Of a stretch of 64,000 bases of DNA, positions 18,144 to 30,129 are shown piece after piece. Under the pieces are notes generated by a model that ran no database searches, had not been told where the DNA came from, and saw only the letters and a program-made list of their open reading frames with translations. The stretch lies in NCBI RefSeq assembly GCF_018327685.1, contig NZ_BNEL01000001.1, positions 5,270,001 through 5,334,000 on the forward strand. The letters run 5' to 3'. Each line of letters starts with the position of its first letter. Within the stretch, counting starts at the first letter, position 1. The position numbers were made by a program, and so were the translations under genes. Source of the stretch: Streptomyces sp. TS71-3 (GTDB lineage: Bacteria; Actinomycetota; Actinomycetes; Streptomycetales; Streptomycetaceae).

Positions 18144-19958
18144 GTGGCATCACCCACAAGAGGCCGGCGGACGAGCGCCTCGGGTAAACCAGGCCGTGCC
18201 CTGGTCCTCATCCTCGTCGCGCTCGTCGCGCTCACCGGGGGGATGTTCCTGTCCGGGAACACCAAGCCCCGCCTGGGCATCGACCTCGCCGGTGGCACGA
18301 GCATCACGCTCCAGGCGAAGAGCACACCGGGCCAGAAGAACGCGGTCAACAAGACCAACATGGACACGGCCGTGAGCATCATCGAGCGCCGTGTCAACGG
18401 CCTCGGCGTCAGCGAGGCCGAGGTGCAGACGCAGGGCAGCAACAACATCATCGTCAACATTCCCCGCGGCACGAACTCCAAGCAGGCCCGTGAGCAGGTG
18501 GGCACCACCGCCCAGCTCTTCTTCCGCCCGGTGCTGACCCTGGCCAGCGGCGCGCCCGCGCCCAAGCAGTCCGGCAGCCCCTCGCCCGGCGCCAGCACCA
18601 GCCCAAGCGCCGGCAGCTCCGCCTCCCCCGGCAAGACCGGCGGTGACGGCGGGCAGCAGGCCACCTCCTCCGGCTCCTCGGGCAGCCCCACCGCGAGCGG
18701 CTCGGGGTCCCCGCAGGGCAGGGCCGTCTCCCAGGCCCTCAAGGCCGACCCCACGCCGTCCTCGACGGACAACGCGTCCTCGGGGAAGGCGGCGGACACG
18801 CCTCCGCCGAGCCCGGCCCCCAGCGGCGCGGCCAGCGATCCCGCCATCGCGGCGCTCCAGGCCAAGTTCGAGAAGCTCGACTGCACCGACGCCGCCGTGC
18901 GCGCCAAGACCAGCGAGGCCGCCGCGAAGCCGGGCGACGCCACGGTCGCCTGCGGCAAGGACTCCCAGGGCCAGTGGCAGAAGTACGTGCTCGGCCCCGC
19001 CGCCGTCGCCGGCACCGACGTGAGCAAGGCCCAGGCGGTCTTCGACACCCAGGGCGCGTCGGGCTGGCAGGTCACGATGCAGTTCACCGGTAACGGCACC
19101 AAGAAGTTCGCCGACATCACCGGTGAGCTGGCGAAGAAGCAGTCGCCGCAGAACCAGTTCGCCATCGTCCTGGACGGCGAGGTCGTCTCCGACCCGTACG
19201 TGCGCGAGGCGCTGACCGGCGGAAACGCCGAGATCTCCGGCAACTTCAACCAGCAGTCGGCCCAGGACCTGGCCAACATGCTCTCCTACGGCGCGTTGCC
19301 GCTCTCCTTCAAGGAGGCGACCGTCACCACGGTCTCCCCGGCCCTCGGCGGCGAGCAGCTGCACGCCGGCCTGATCGCCGGCGCGATCGGCCTCGCGCTG
19401 GTCGTGCTCTACCTGGTGACCTACTACCGCGGCCTGTCGGCGATCGCCATCGCCTCGCTGCTGGTCTCCGCGGCCCTGACCTACACGATCATGGCGCTGC
19501 TCGGCCCGACCATCGGCTTCGCGCTGAACCTCCCCGCGGTCTGCGGTGCGATCGTCGCCATCGGTATCACGGCCGACTCGTTCATCGTGTTCTTCGAACG
19601 CATAAGGGACGGGATCCGCGAGGGCCGCACCCTGCGCCCCGCCGTCGAGCGGGCCTGGCCGCGCGCCCGGCGCACCATCCTGGTCTCCGACTTCGTGTCG
19701 TTCCTCGCCGCGGCCGTGCTCTTCATCGTCACGGTCGGCAAGGTGCAGGGCTTCGCGTTCACGCTCGGACTGACCACCGTCCTCGACGTGGTCGTCGTGT
19801 TCCTGTTCACCAAGCCGCTGATGACGATCCTGGCGCGCAGGAAGTTCTTCGCGAGCGGCCATTCCTGGTCGGGCCTCGATCCCAAACGGCTCGGTGTGAG
19901 ACCACCGCTGCGCCGCTCCCGCCGCGCGAGCGCCCCCGTCGAGACGAAGGAGGCGTGA
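18144..19958 (+). CDS. secD: Protein translocase subunit SecD
   Basis: 604-aa RND-type membrane protein that uses the proton motive force to assist late steps of Sec export. It has one N-terminal helix, a periplasmic-type domain with the DLAGGTS motif, and five C-terminal membrane helices including the GITADSF motif expected in TM4. An insert of about 105 residues, extremely Ser/Gly/Pro/Ala-rich (18540-18850), interrupts the extracytoplasmic domain. The GTG at 18144 is preceded by a GGGAGA element; an upstream ATG (18090) is possible. Confidence 0.95.
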   Translation: MASPTRGRRTSASGKPGRALVLILVALVALTGGMFLSGNTKPRLGIDLAGGTSITLQAKSTPGQKNAVNKTNMDTAVSIIERRVNGLGVSEAEVQTQGSNNIIVNIPRGTNSKQAREQVGTTAQLFFRPVLTLASGAPAPKQSGSPSPGASTSPSAGSSASPGKTGGDGGQQATSSGSSGSPTASGSGSPQGRAVSQALKADPTPSSTDNASSGKAADTPPPSPAPSGAASDPAIAALQAKFEKLDCTDAAVRAKTSEAAAKPGDATVACGKDSQGQWQKYVLGPAAVAGTDVSKAQAVFDTQGASGWQVTMQFTGNGTKKFADITGELAKKQSPQNQFAIVLDGEVVSDPYVREALTGGNAEISGNFNQQSAQDLANMLSYGALPLSFKEATVTTVSPALGGEQLHAGLIAGAIGLALVVLYLVTYYRGLSAIAIASLLVSAALTYTIMALLGPTIGFALNLPAVCGAIVAIGITADSFIVFFERIRDGIREGRTLRPAVERAWPRARRTILVSDFVSFLAAAVLFIVTVGKVQGFAFTLGLTTVLDVVVVFLFTKPLMTILARRKFFASGHSWSGLDPKRLGVRPPLRRSRRASAPVETKEA

Positions 19959-19959
19959 G

Positions 19960-21081
19960 ATGTCTCGACTCGGAACTCTCGGCGCCCGGCTGCACCGAGG
20001 TGAGATCGGCTACGACTTCATCTCCAAGCGGAAGATCTGGTACAGCGTCTCCATCCTGATCACCATCACGGCCTTCGTCGGCCTGGTGGTGCGCGGGCTC
20101 AACATGAGCATCGACTTCCAGGGCGGTGCGGTCTTCACCACCCCGAAGACCAGCGTCTCGGTGAGCAGCGCGGAGCACTCCGCCGAGGAGGCCTCCGGCA
20201 AGGACGCGGTCGTCCAGAAGCTCGGCACCGGCGGCCTGCGCATCCAGGTCAGCGGGATCGACACCGGCAAGTCCGACCAGATCAAGGACAAGCTGGCCAC
20301 CGACCTCAAGGTGTCCTCGGACGCCGTCAACGCCGACCTGGTCGGACCGAGCTGGGGCGAGACCATCGCCAACAAGGCGTGGACCGGCCTCGGCATCTTC
20401 ATGGTGCTCGTCGTGATCTACCTGGCGATCGCGTTCGAGTGGCGGATGGCGGTGGCGGCCCTGGTCGCCCTCATCCACGACATCACCATCACGGTCGGTG
20501 TCTACGCCCTCGTCGGATTCGAGGTCTCGCCGGGTACGGTCATCGGCCTGCTGACCATCCTCGGTTACTCGCTGTACGACACGGTGGTGGTCTTCGACGG
20601 GCTCAGGGAGAGCTCGAAGGACATCCTCAAGCAGAACCGCTTTACCTACAGCGAGATCGCCAACCGGTCGATCAACGGCACCCTGGTGCGTTCCATCAAC
20701 ACCACGGTCGTCGCGCTGCTGCCGGTCGCCGGCCTGCTGTTCATCGGCGGCGGCCTGCTCGGCGCCGGCATGCTGAACGACATCTCGCTGTCCCTGTTCG
20801 TCGGTCTGGCCGCCGGTGCGTACTCGTCGATCTTCATCGCGACGCCGCTGGTCACCGATCTCAAGGAGCGGGAGCAGCCGCTGAGGAATCTGAGGAAGCG
20901 CGTGCTGGCCAAGCGGGCCGCGGCGGCCGCCAAGGGCGAGTCCCTCGGATCGCCGGTCCCGGAGCCCGACGAGCCGCAGGACATGGAGCCGGAGGACGCC
21001 GCACCCGCCGTGGTCGGGCAGCGCGTCCAGCCCACGTCCCGCAACCGCGGCCGTGGCCGTCCCTCGGGGAAGCGCCGATGA
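19960..21081 (+). CDS. secF: Protein translocase subunit SecF
   Basis: 373 aa, partner of SecD. It has six membrane helices with the SecF signature DFQGG after TM1 and GYSLYDTVVVFD in TM4. The last ~60 residues are a charged cytoplasmic tail ending in Arg/Gly-rich sequence. It starts 1 bp after the secD stop behind an AAGGAGG ribosome-binding site, and its stop overlaps the apt start (ATGA). Confidence 0.96.
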   Translation: MSRLGTLGARLHRGEIGYDFISKRKIWYSVSILITITAFVGLVVRGLNMSIDFQGGAVFTTPKTSVSVSSAEHSAEEASGKDAVVQKLGTGGLRIQVSGIDTGKSDQIKDKLATDLKVSSDAVNADLVGPSWGETIANKAWTGLGIFMVLVVIYLAIAFEWRMAVAALVALIHDITITVGVYALVGFEVSPGTVIGLLTILGYSLYDTVVVFDGLRESSKDILKQNRFTYSEIANRSINGTLVRSINTTVVALLPVAGLLFIGGGLLGAGMLNDISLSLFVGLAAGAYSSIFIATPLVTDLKEREQPLRNLRKRVLAKRAAAAAKGESLGSPVPEPDEPQDMEPEDAAPAVVGQRVQPTSRNRGRGRPSGKRR

Positions 21082-21659
21082 CCGACGTGGGGACCCGCAC
21101 CCAGACGGGGGAGACCGTGCCGACCGACGTCCGGGACCTGCTGCTCAGCCGCATCCGGGATGTCCCGGACTACCCGGAGCCGGGGGTGCTCTTCAAGGAC
21201 ATCACCCCGCTCCTGGCCGACCCCGCGGCCTTCGGCGCGCTCACGGACGCGCTCGCCGAGCTCACCGTCCGCCACGGAGCCACCAAGGTGGTCGGCCTGG
21301 AGGCGCGGGGCTTCATCCTGGGCGCGCCCGTCGCGGTCAGGGCGGGCCTCGGCTTCGTGCCCGTCCGGAAGGCCGGAAAGCTGCCCGGCGCGACCCTCGG
21401 GCAGTCGTACGACCTCGAGTACGGCTCGGCCGAGATCGAGGTGCACGCCGAGGACCTGTCCGAGGGCGACCGGGTGATGATCATCGACGACGTGCTGGCC
21501 ACCGGTGGCACCGCCGAGGCATCGGTGCAGCTCATCCGCCGCGCCGGCGCCGAGGTCGCGGGCCTCGCCATACTGATGGAGCTGGGTTTCCTCGGCGGGC
21601 GTGCCCGTGTCGAGCCGTCGCTCGCGGGCGCGCCCCTGGAGGCGCTCATCACACTCTGA
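21078..21659 (+). CDS. apt: Adenine phosphoribosyltransferase
   Basis: 193 aa. Salvages adenine to AMP using PRPP. The PRPP-binding motif [14 protein letters not shown] lies around residues 135-148, with [11 protein letters not shown] earlier in the protein. Coupled to secF by ATGA and followed by relA, a conserved actinobacterial order that pairs purine salvage with (p)ppGpp metabolism. Confidence 0.96.
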   Translation: MTDVGTRTQTGETVPTDVRDLLLSRIRDVPDYPEPGVLFKDITPLLADPAAFGALTDALAELTVRHGATKVVGLEARGFILGAPVAVRAGLGFVPVRKAGKLPGATLGQSYDLEYGSAEIEVHAEDLSEGDRVMIIDDVLATGGTAEASVQLIRRAGAEVAGLAILMELGFLGGRARVEPSLAGAPLEALITL

Positions 21660-21876
21660 CGGCGGAGCGCGCACCCGCCACGCGCGAGGCGCGGGGAGGA
21701 ACGCGGCAGCGCCCCGCACCAACCTGGGCGGGCCTGGAGGAATCCGGCGCCCGCCTTCGGTGTTTTTCAGCCAGAGAGTCGGCTACATGGACCAAGACGA
21801 GCCAAAGTCCCAAGATGGCTACCATGGGCTATCCGGGGCCCGACCGGTGGACCCGGACCGCGCACGAGGAGCGCCC

Positions 21877-24548
<2,672 letters not shown>

Positions 24549-24558
<10 letters not shown>

Positions 24559-24603
24559 GTTCGGCACGCTGGTCGTCGTGGGTTCGGCAGGCGGGTCGTC
24601 GTA
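24549..24603 (+). repeat. 23-bp tandem repeat spanning the relA stop codon
   Basis: Two full copies (24549-24571, 24572-24594) of CGTCGTRGGTTCGGCA plus a variable end are followed by a third partial copy (to 24603). The first copy contains the relA stop. The array sits exactly at the boundary between the conserved core and the kinase/caspase cassette. Confidence 0.7.
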
Positions 24604-24683
24604 GGACACCGGCGGGCCCTTATGGGGGGCGTGAAGAGGAAGGGCGAGGGGATGCGGGCCGGAGGAGGGGAACCGGTGCGGGG

Positions 24684-26066
24684 ATGAGCGATCAGGAACG
24701 GGGGACGGGGGAACCGCGGCTGATAGCCGACCGCTACCAGCCGCTGCGCCTCCTGGGCCGCGGCAGCATGGGCTCGGTGTACGAGGCCCTGGACACCCGG
24801 CTCGACCGGCGCGTGGCCGTCAAGTTGCTGACGGCCGTGGAGGGGCTCGGCGAGGAGAACGAGTCACTTCAGAGGTTCGTGCGCGAGGTGCGCGCGCTCG
24901 CCCGCATCGACCACCCGGGCGTCGTGACGCTGCATGACGCCGGGGTCGACGAGGGCGTCCCCTACCTCGTCATGCAGGTGCTCGACGGAATGAGCCTGGC
25001 CCACCTCGTGGAGCGCGCGGGCCCGCTGGAGCCCTCGGTGGTGGCCTGCGTGGCCGACGGTGCGGCCCGTGCCCTGGCGGAGGCCGACAGGGCGGGCGTG
25101 CACCACCGCGACGTCAAACCGTCGAACATCAGCGTCACCGGATCGGGGCGGGTCGTCCTCCAGGACTTCGGCCTGGCACGGCTGGTGGGCGAGGCGGCGA
25201 TCACCAGGACCGGCGCGCTCGTGGGCACGCCGCAGTTCATGGCTCCCGAGGTGATGCGCGGCGGGCCTCCCAGCCTGGGCGCCGACCTCTACAGCCTGGG
25301 CGGCTGCATGTACTTCATGCTCACCGGCGAACTGCCCTTCGGGGACACCAGGGACATGGGAGCGGTGGTGGAGCGTGCCCTCGGAGAGGGCGTTCCGCGC
25401 CTGGCCGCCTCCGGCACGTCGGACGGCCAGAGCGTGGTGATCCGCCTCGTCGAGCGCCTGTGCAGCCAGGACCCCGCCGGGCGGCCCGAGGCCGCCGACC
25501 TGCTGCGGGACCTGGACGGGCTCGCGGAGGACGGGCAGGCGCTGCTCGCGGAACGGCTCGGCGGGGTGCTGCGCGACGATGCCGTGGACGGTGCGGGCGA
25601 GCCGCGGTCCGTCCCCTACATCGCCCGCTCTGGGCCTCCCTACGGCGGTCCGCTCCCCGGGCCGTCCGCGGAGGGGAATCCCTGGGCGTCCCTGACCGTG
25701 CGGCCGGACGGGCCCACCCAGGTGTCGAGCTCCCTGGGCCGCGCCGGGATGGACGTCCTGCCGTCCCTGTCCAACGCCACCCGCTATCTGGCTCTGAGCG
25801 CCATGACCGCGGACAGTGCCCTGTCGCGTCAGCGGGAGGCAGTGAACCTCGTGCTGCGGGGAGCGCTCCAGGAGGCGGCCGAGATGTTCTCGGTGATCGT
25901 CCCGGTGTGCCTGTCCGCCCTCGGGCCGGACCATCCGACCACGCTCACCAGCCAGTACTGGCAGGGCGTGTGCCTGGCCCGGCTGGGTGCCGGGGCCGAG
26001 GCGGTGGACCTCTTCTCCCGCGTGAACCGCCAGGTCGACGAGCTGAGGAGCAACGTCGGTGACTGA
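24684..26066 (+). CDS. Serine/threonine protein kinase with C-terminal TPR-like domain
   Basis: 460 aa. The kinase domain (about 15-280) has every catalytic element: glycine loop GRGSMGSVY, Lys47, Glu68, HRD Asp143 with Asn148, and DFG Asp161. A low-complexity linker leads to a helical C-terminal region (about 365-455) that reads like tetratricopeptide repeats. There is no membrane helix, so it is probably cytoplasmic unless recruited by the next protein. ATG 24684 is the only reasonable in-frame start; GGAGGAGGGG lies 13 nt upstream. It overlaps the next gene by 8 nt. Likely the sensor or switch of the cassette (inference). Confidence 0.92.
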   Translation: MSDQERGTGEPRLIADRYQPLRLLGRGSMGSVYEALDTRLDRRVAVKLLTAVEGLGEENESLQRFVREVRALARIDHPGVVTLHDAGVDEGVPYLVMQVLDGMSLAHLVERAGPLEPSVVACVADGAARALAEADRAGVHHRDVKPSNISVTGSGRVVLQDFGLARLVGEAAITRTGALVGTPQFMAPEVMRGGPPSLGADLYSLGGCMYFMLTGELPFGDTRDMGAVVERALGEGVPRLAASGTSDGQSVVIRLVERLCSQDPAGRPEAADLLRDLDGLAEDGQALLAERLGGVLRDDAVDGAGEPRSVPYIARSGPPYGGPLPGPSAEGNPWASLTVRPDGPTQVSSSLGRAGMDVLPSLSNATRYLALSAMTADSALSRQREAVNLVLRGALQEAAEMFSVIVPVCLSALGPDHPTTLTSQYWQGVCLARLGAGAEAVDLFSRVNRQVDELRSNVGD

Positions 26067-26544
26067 GATCGTCGTGCGCGTCGCCGGCCCGTCGCCGGAG
26101 GAGGACACGGAGGACGCCCTGCGCTCGCTCCTGCTGTGGGTGAGGCAGGACGAGAACGTCCCCGCGGGCGTGCGCGGCCGTATCGCCGCGGGGGAGGAGC
26201 CGCCGGCCGGGAGCATGGGCGCGGTGCTCGACCTGGTCGAGTTCGCCGTCGGCAGCGGGATCTCGGCGGCGGCACTCGTGGTGTCCGTCCTCCAGTGGCG
26301 CGACGGGCGCCGCCGGGCCCCCGCCGTCATCCTGCGCCGCGGCGAGGTGGAGGTCCTGCTGCCGGAGGGCCTGGCGAACGACACCGCGGCGCTGACGCGG
26401 ATCGTCGCCGTCCTCGACGGCGAGGACCCGCCGGCCCCTGCCGCCGCACGGGACACCGCGGACGGGCCCCCGCTCGTGGAGCCCCCCGCACAGCCCGCCG
26501 GGACGCCGGCGCAGGACGGGGCGGTCGATGGCCGCACTCCCTGA
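26059..26544 (+). CDS. Small membrane protein resembling effector-associated constant component EACC1
   Basis: 161 aa. A short strand-rich N-terminus (EIVVRVAG) is followed by an acidic helical segment, a single membrane helix (about 55-80, with GSGISAAALVVSVLQW) and a C-terminal mini-domain ending in a Pro/Ala tail. The layout matches the EACC1 family, as I remember it from work on actinobacterial conflict systems, where it is the fixed partner of variable caspase- or trypsin-like effectors. The GTG start (GAGGAG upstream) lies within the kinase gene, and its end overlaps the caspase gene by 17 nt, indicating tight co-expression. Confidence 0.8.
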   Translation: MTEIVVRVAGPSPEEDTEDALRSLLLWVRQDENVPAGVRGRIAAGEEPPAGSMGAVLDLVEFAVGSGISAAALVVSVLQWRDGRRRAPAVILRRGEVEVLLPEGLANDTAALTRIVAVLDGEDPPAPAAARDTADGPPLVEPPAQPAGTPAQDGAVDGRTP

Positions 26545-27670
26545 CACCGACCACTCCCGGGCCGTGCTCATCGGCACCGCCTCGTACCGGTACATGCCGC
26601 AACTGCCCGCCGTCGAGGCGAACGTGGTGGATCTCGCCGCCGAGCTGTGCGACGCGACCGTCTGGGGTCTGCCCGTGCAGCACTGCACCGTGGTGACCGA
26701 TCCGCAGAACCCCTCCGAGATGCTCGACCCCGTGCACCAGGCGGGTGAGGAGGCCACCGACACGCTCGTCGTGTACTACTCGGGCCACGGCATGCGCGAC
26801 CAGGACTCCGCGGACCTCTACCTGGCCCTGGGCGGCTCGCGCGACAACGTCGGCTACACGGCCGTCGCCTACCAGCACCTCAGGACGGCACTGCGGACAG
26901 CCCGGGCCAGCCGCAAGATCGTCGTACTCGACTGCTGCTTCAGCGGCCGGGCCGCACGGACCCTCGCCGGGGCCAAGGAGGTGCTCGCGGCGGAGGCGGC
27001 CGTCGACGGGGCCTACGTGCTGACGGCGTCACCGCGCGACCGGCTGGCCCTGGCGCCCGACGGCGAACGCCACACCGCGTTCACCGGGGAACTGCTGCGG
27101 GTGCTCAGGTTCGGGGTGCACGGCGCCCCCGACCTGATCGATCTGGACACCCTCTACCGCGTGCTGCACGAACGCCTGCGGTCCAAGAACCGTCCCACGC
27201 CCCAGCGCTCCGAGGAGAACGGAGTGGGCAGGCTCGCGATGATCCGCAACAAGGCGCGCGCGGCCCGCCGCGCCCCGGCCGGTCCCGTCCTCGCGGCCGA
27301 GGTGCGGTCCGCCATGGTCTCCACCGGGCTCAACGTCGCGCGCATGCTGCGCGAGAACGGCAACACCCGAGACGCACTGAACATACTCCGCCTCGCCCTC
27401 AGGGAGCAGTCGTCCCAGGGGCAGGGCGGCCTTCTCGCCGTCCAGTTGGAGCTCTCGGAAGTGCTCGCGGACACCGGGCAGGTCCACGAGGCCATCGAGG
27501 TGCTGGAGCTGGCCTTCCAGCACGTCCACAAGGTGTACGGACCGGAGGCCCTGCTCGTCTGCCGCAGGCTCGCCGACCTGCTTCAGGAGTCCGGCAACCA
27601 CATCCAGGCCTGCGAGGTCCTCAAGCACGCCCTGAGCCTCGCCGACAACGACCTCCGCACCAGGCCGTAG
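26528..27670 (+). CDS. Caspase-like (peptidase C14) protease with TPR-like tail
   Basis: 380 aa. The caspase fold is recognised from VLIGTASY at the first strand, the catalytic His87 in YYSGHG, and catalytic Cys137 in LDCCFSG. The p20-like domain spans about 10-250. The C-terminal ~125 residues form TPR-like helices with repeated ALNILRLAL / AIEVLELAF patterns. No signal peptide, so it is expected to act inside the cell, where activation could degrade host proteins. Overlap with the EACC1-like gene and a strong terminator 16 bp downstream close the three-gene unit. The substrate and trigger are unknown. Confidence 0.92.
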   Translation: MAALPDTDHSRAVLIGTASYRYMPQLPAVEANVVDLAAELCDATVWGLPVQHCTVVTDPQNPSEMLDPVHQAGEEATDTLVVYYSGHGMRDQDSADLYLALGGSRDNVGYTAVAYQHLRTALRTARASRKIVVLDCCFSGRAARTLAGAKEVLAAEAAVDGAYVLTASPRDRLALAPDGERHTAFTGELLRVLRFGVHGAPDLIDLDTLYRVLHERLRSKNRPTPQRSEENGVGRLAMIRNKARAARRAPAGPVLAAEVRSAMVSTGLNVARMLRENGNTRDALNILRLALREQSSQGQGGLLAVQLELSEVLADTGQVHEAIEVLELAFQHVHKVYGPEALLVCRRLADLLQESGNHIQACEVLKHALSLADNDLRTRP

Positions 27671-27685
27671 CGCGCTTCCAACATG

Positions 27686-27719
27686 CACCGGCCGCCGGGC
27701 CGGGGCCCGGCGGCCGGTG
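27686..27719. terminator. Bidirectional terminator hairpin
   Basis: A 16-bp perfect stem with a 2-nt spacer (CACCGGCCGCCGGGCC at 27686-27701 paired with 27704-27719) lies between the convergent caspase gene and the DUF349 gene. It has no T tract, but stem stability is extreme. Confidence 0.7.
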
Positions 27720-27745
27720 CCGCATCCTGCCGTCCTGGGGGCGGA

Positions 27746-28975
27746 TCAGCCGCCGAACTCCCGAAGACCCTTGAGCGCCTGGTCCAGCAGGGCCTGGCGC
27801 CCCGCGAGCTCCTGCTCCAGCTTGTCCGCCCTGGAGGTGTTGCCGGCGGCGCGGGCGGCGTCGATCTGCCCGCGCAGCTTGTCCACGGCGGCCTGGAGCT
27901 GACCGGTCAGGCCCTCGGCACGCGCGCGTGCCTCCGGATTCGTGCGCCGCCACTCGGCGTCCTCGGAGTCCTGCATGGCCCGCTCCACCGCGTGCATCCG
28001 ACCCTCCACCTTGGCCCGTGCGTCGCGCGGCACGTGGCCGATGGCCTCCCAGCGCTCGTTGAGCGCGCGGAAGGCCGCGCGGGCCGCCTTCAGGTCGGTG
28101 ACCGGGACGAGGCGCTCGGCCTCCTCGGCCAGCTCCTCCTTGAGCTTGAGGTTCTCCGTCTGCTCGGCGTCCCGCTCCGCGAAGACCGCGCTGCGTGCCG
28201 CGAAGAACACGTCCTGCGCACCGCGGAAGCGGTTCCACAGGTCGTCCTCGTGCTCACGCTGCGCGCGGCCCGCCGCCTTCCAGTCCGCCATCAGCTCGCG
28301 GTAACGGGCCGCGGTGGCGCCCCAGTCGGTCGAGTCCGACAGCGACTCGGCCTCGGCGACCAGCCGCTCCTTGGTCCTGCGGGCCTCCTCGCGCTGCGCG
28401 TCCAGGGAGGCGAAGTGCGCCTTGCGGCGCTTGGAGAACGCCGACCTGGCGTGGGAGAAGCGGTGCCACAGCTCGTCGTCCGACTTGCGGTCCAGCCGCG
28501 GCAGCCCCTTCCAGGTGTCGACCAGGGAGCGCAGCCGCTCGCCGGCGGCCCGCCACTGCTCGCTCTGCGCCAGCTCCTCGGCCTCCACGACCAGCGCTTC
28601 CTTGGACTGGCGGGCCTCGTCGGACTGCCGCGCACGCTGCGCCTTGCGCTCCTCACGGCGCGCCTCGACCTGATCGCCCAGTGTGGTCAGCCGGGCCCGC
28701 AGGGCCTCCAGGTCGCCCACCGAGTTGTGCGCTTCCACCTGCTCGCGCAGGTGGTCGATGGCGGCCCCCGCGTCCTTGGCGGACAGGTCGGTCGTCTGCA
28801 CCCGGCGTTCGAGGAGGCCGATCTCCACGACCAGGCCCTCATACTTGCGCTCGAAATAGGCCAGCGCTTCCTCGGGGGAGCCCGCCTGCCATGAACCGAC
28901 GACCTTCTCGCCGTCGGCCGTACGCACGTACACGGTCCCCGCCTCGTCGACGCGGCCCCACGGGTCGCTGCTCAC
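27746..28975 (-). CDS. DUF349 domain-containing protein
   Basis: 409 aa, almost entirely charged helix and coiled coil, with several DUF349 repeats marked by recurring W-K and D-LW-x-RF patterns (for example DTWKGLPR, DDELWHRF, DDLWNRF). No enzymatic motif and no membrane segment. The GTG at 28975 is preceded by GGAGGAGG, which rules out the longer in-frame ATG at 29032. Function unknown; in the relatives I recall it is a relA-hisS region neighbour. Confidence 0.9.
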   Translation of the reverse strand: MSSDPWGRVDEAGTVYVRTADGEKVVGSWQAGSPEEALAYFERKYEGLVVEIGLLERRVQTTDLSAKDAGAAIDHLREQVEAHNSVGDLEALRARLTTLGDQVEARREERKAQRARQSDEARQSKEALVVEAEELAQSEQWRAAGERLRSLVDTWKGLPRLDRKSDDELWHRFSHARSAFSKRRKAHFASLDAQREEARRTKERLVAEAESLSDSTDWGATAARYRELMADWKAAGRAQREHEDDLWNRFRGAQDVFFAARSAVFAERDAEQTENLKLKEELAEEAERLVPVTDLKAARAAFRALNERWEAIGHVPRDARAKVEGRMHAVERAMQDSEDAEWRRTNPEARARAEGLTGQLQAAVDKLRGQIDAARAAGNTSRADKLEQELAGRQALLDQALKGLREFGG

Positions 28976-29110
28976 AGCGCCTCCTCCACATGATGCGCGC
29001 CAAGGCCCTGACGGCCCCCCGGCATCTTCCACAGTTTCGTCACGGCCAATCTAGGCGAACCGCAGGGCGGCTGTCCGCATCCAGCGCGACCGAAATTTCG
29101 CACTTGGTGC

Positions 29111-29950
29111 TCAGGATTTCTGCACGGTCGCCTTGTTGATGACCACCGTGGCATTCGGCGCGCCGTCGCCCTGGCCGGTGCTCTCCCCGGCCTTGGCGAT
29201 TTTCGTCAGCACCTTCATGCCGTCCTTGGAAAGCGTCCCGAACGGTGTGTAGTAGGGCGGCAACTGGCTGTCCTGGAAGACCAGGAAGAACTGGCTGCCG
29301 CCGCTGTTCTTGCCCTGTTTCGTCTGCGGGTTGTACTGATTGGCCATGGCGACCGTGCCGGCCGGGTAGACGTTGCCCTTCAGGCGCGTGTCCTTCAGGT
29401 CCTCGTCGGGAATCGTGTAGCCCGGACCGCCGGTGCCGTTCCCCTTCGGGTCGCCGCACTGCAGCACGTAGATACCGGATGTGGTGAGCCGGTGACACTT
29501 CGTGTGGTCGAAGTACCCCTTCTTCGCGAGGAAGTCGAAGGAATTCACCGTGTGGGGAACCTTCGACGCCGCCATGCTGATCGGCATGTCACCGCAGGTG
29601 GTCTTGAGATCCATGGTGTAGGTGGCCGACTTGTCGATGGTGATCGCCGGCTCCTTCTTGAAGCTCAGGTTCTTCACCGTGCCCTTGGCGGGCTTCTCGC
29701 AGGGGTCGGGCGCCTTGCTGGGGGAGGGCGGCGCGCTCGGCTCGGCGCCCGCGGCGCTCTTCTTCGTCGAGCCGCTGCCGAAGCCGTCGGTCGCCCAGGC
29801 CCCCGCACCGATGGCCACGACCACCACGACACCCGCGGCGATCGCCGCGTTGCGCCTCCGTGCCTTGAGCCGTGCGCTCTCCCGCCGCTGCTGCTGCCGC
29901 AAGAACTTCTCCCGGGCGAGCTGCCGCCGCCGCTGATCGCTGCTGACCAC
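29111..29950 (-). CDS. Membrane-anchored cyclophilin-type peptidyl-prolyl isomerase
   Basis: 279 aa. A basic cytoplasmic N-terminus (about 1-35) is followed by one membrane helix (about 36-55), a Ser/Pro linker, and a cyclophilin domain on the outside (about 105-275). Cyclophilin core motifs are visible (PHTVNSFDFLAKKGYFD, GTVAMANQ, NSGGSQFFLVF), although the usual catalytic FHR appears as CHRL. The GTG start follows AGGAGAG. It probably helps fold exported proteins. It shares an intergenic region with the divergent MBL gene. Confidence 0.92.
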   Translation of the reverse strand: MVSSDQRRRQLAREKFLRQQQRRESARLKARRRNAAIAAGVVVVVAIGAGAWATDGFGSGSTKKSAAGAEPSAPPSPSKAPDPCEKPAKGTVKNLSFKKEPAITIDKSATYTMDLKTTCGDMPISMAASKVPHTVNSFDFLAKKGYFDHTKCHRLTTSGIYVLQCGDPKGNGTGGPGYTIPDEDLKDTRLKGNVYPAGTVAMANQYNPQTKQGKNSGGSQFFLVFQDSQLPPYYTPFGTLSKDGMKVLTKIAKAGESTGQGDGAPNATVVINKATVQKS

Positions 29951-30017
29951 CGGTGTCTCTCCTCGTACGTCTCGAATAGCTGACCGTGTCCGTTCGTGTG
30001 CCCGTACCGTATATGGG

Positions 30018-30048
30018 TTCGCTGTGTAAACGGCAGCGCCGGTAGGCT
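30018..30048 (+). promoter_or_regulatory. Possible promoter of the MBL-hisS unit
   Basis: TTCGCT (30018-30023) and TAGGCT (30043-30048) are spaced by 19 bp, 82 bp ahead of the MBL start. The -35 is weak. Confidence 0.35.
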
Positions 30049-30129
30049 CTGACTCTGCCGCGGCGGGCGCCCAGGGGGCGCCCCGTGGCTTCCGCACAGG
30101 ACGCACAGGACGAGAAGCGAAGGACGATC

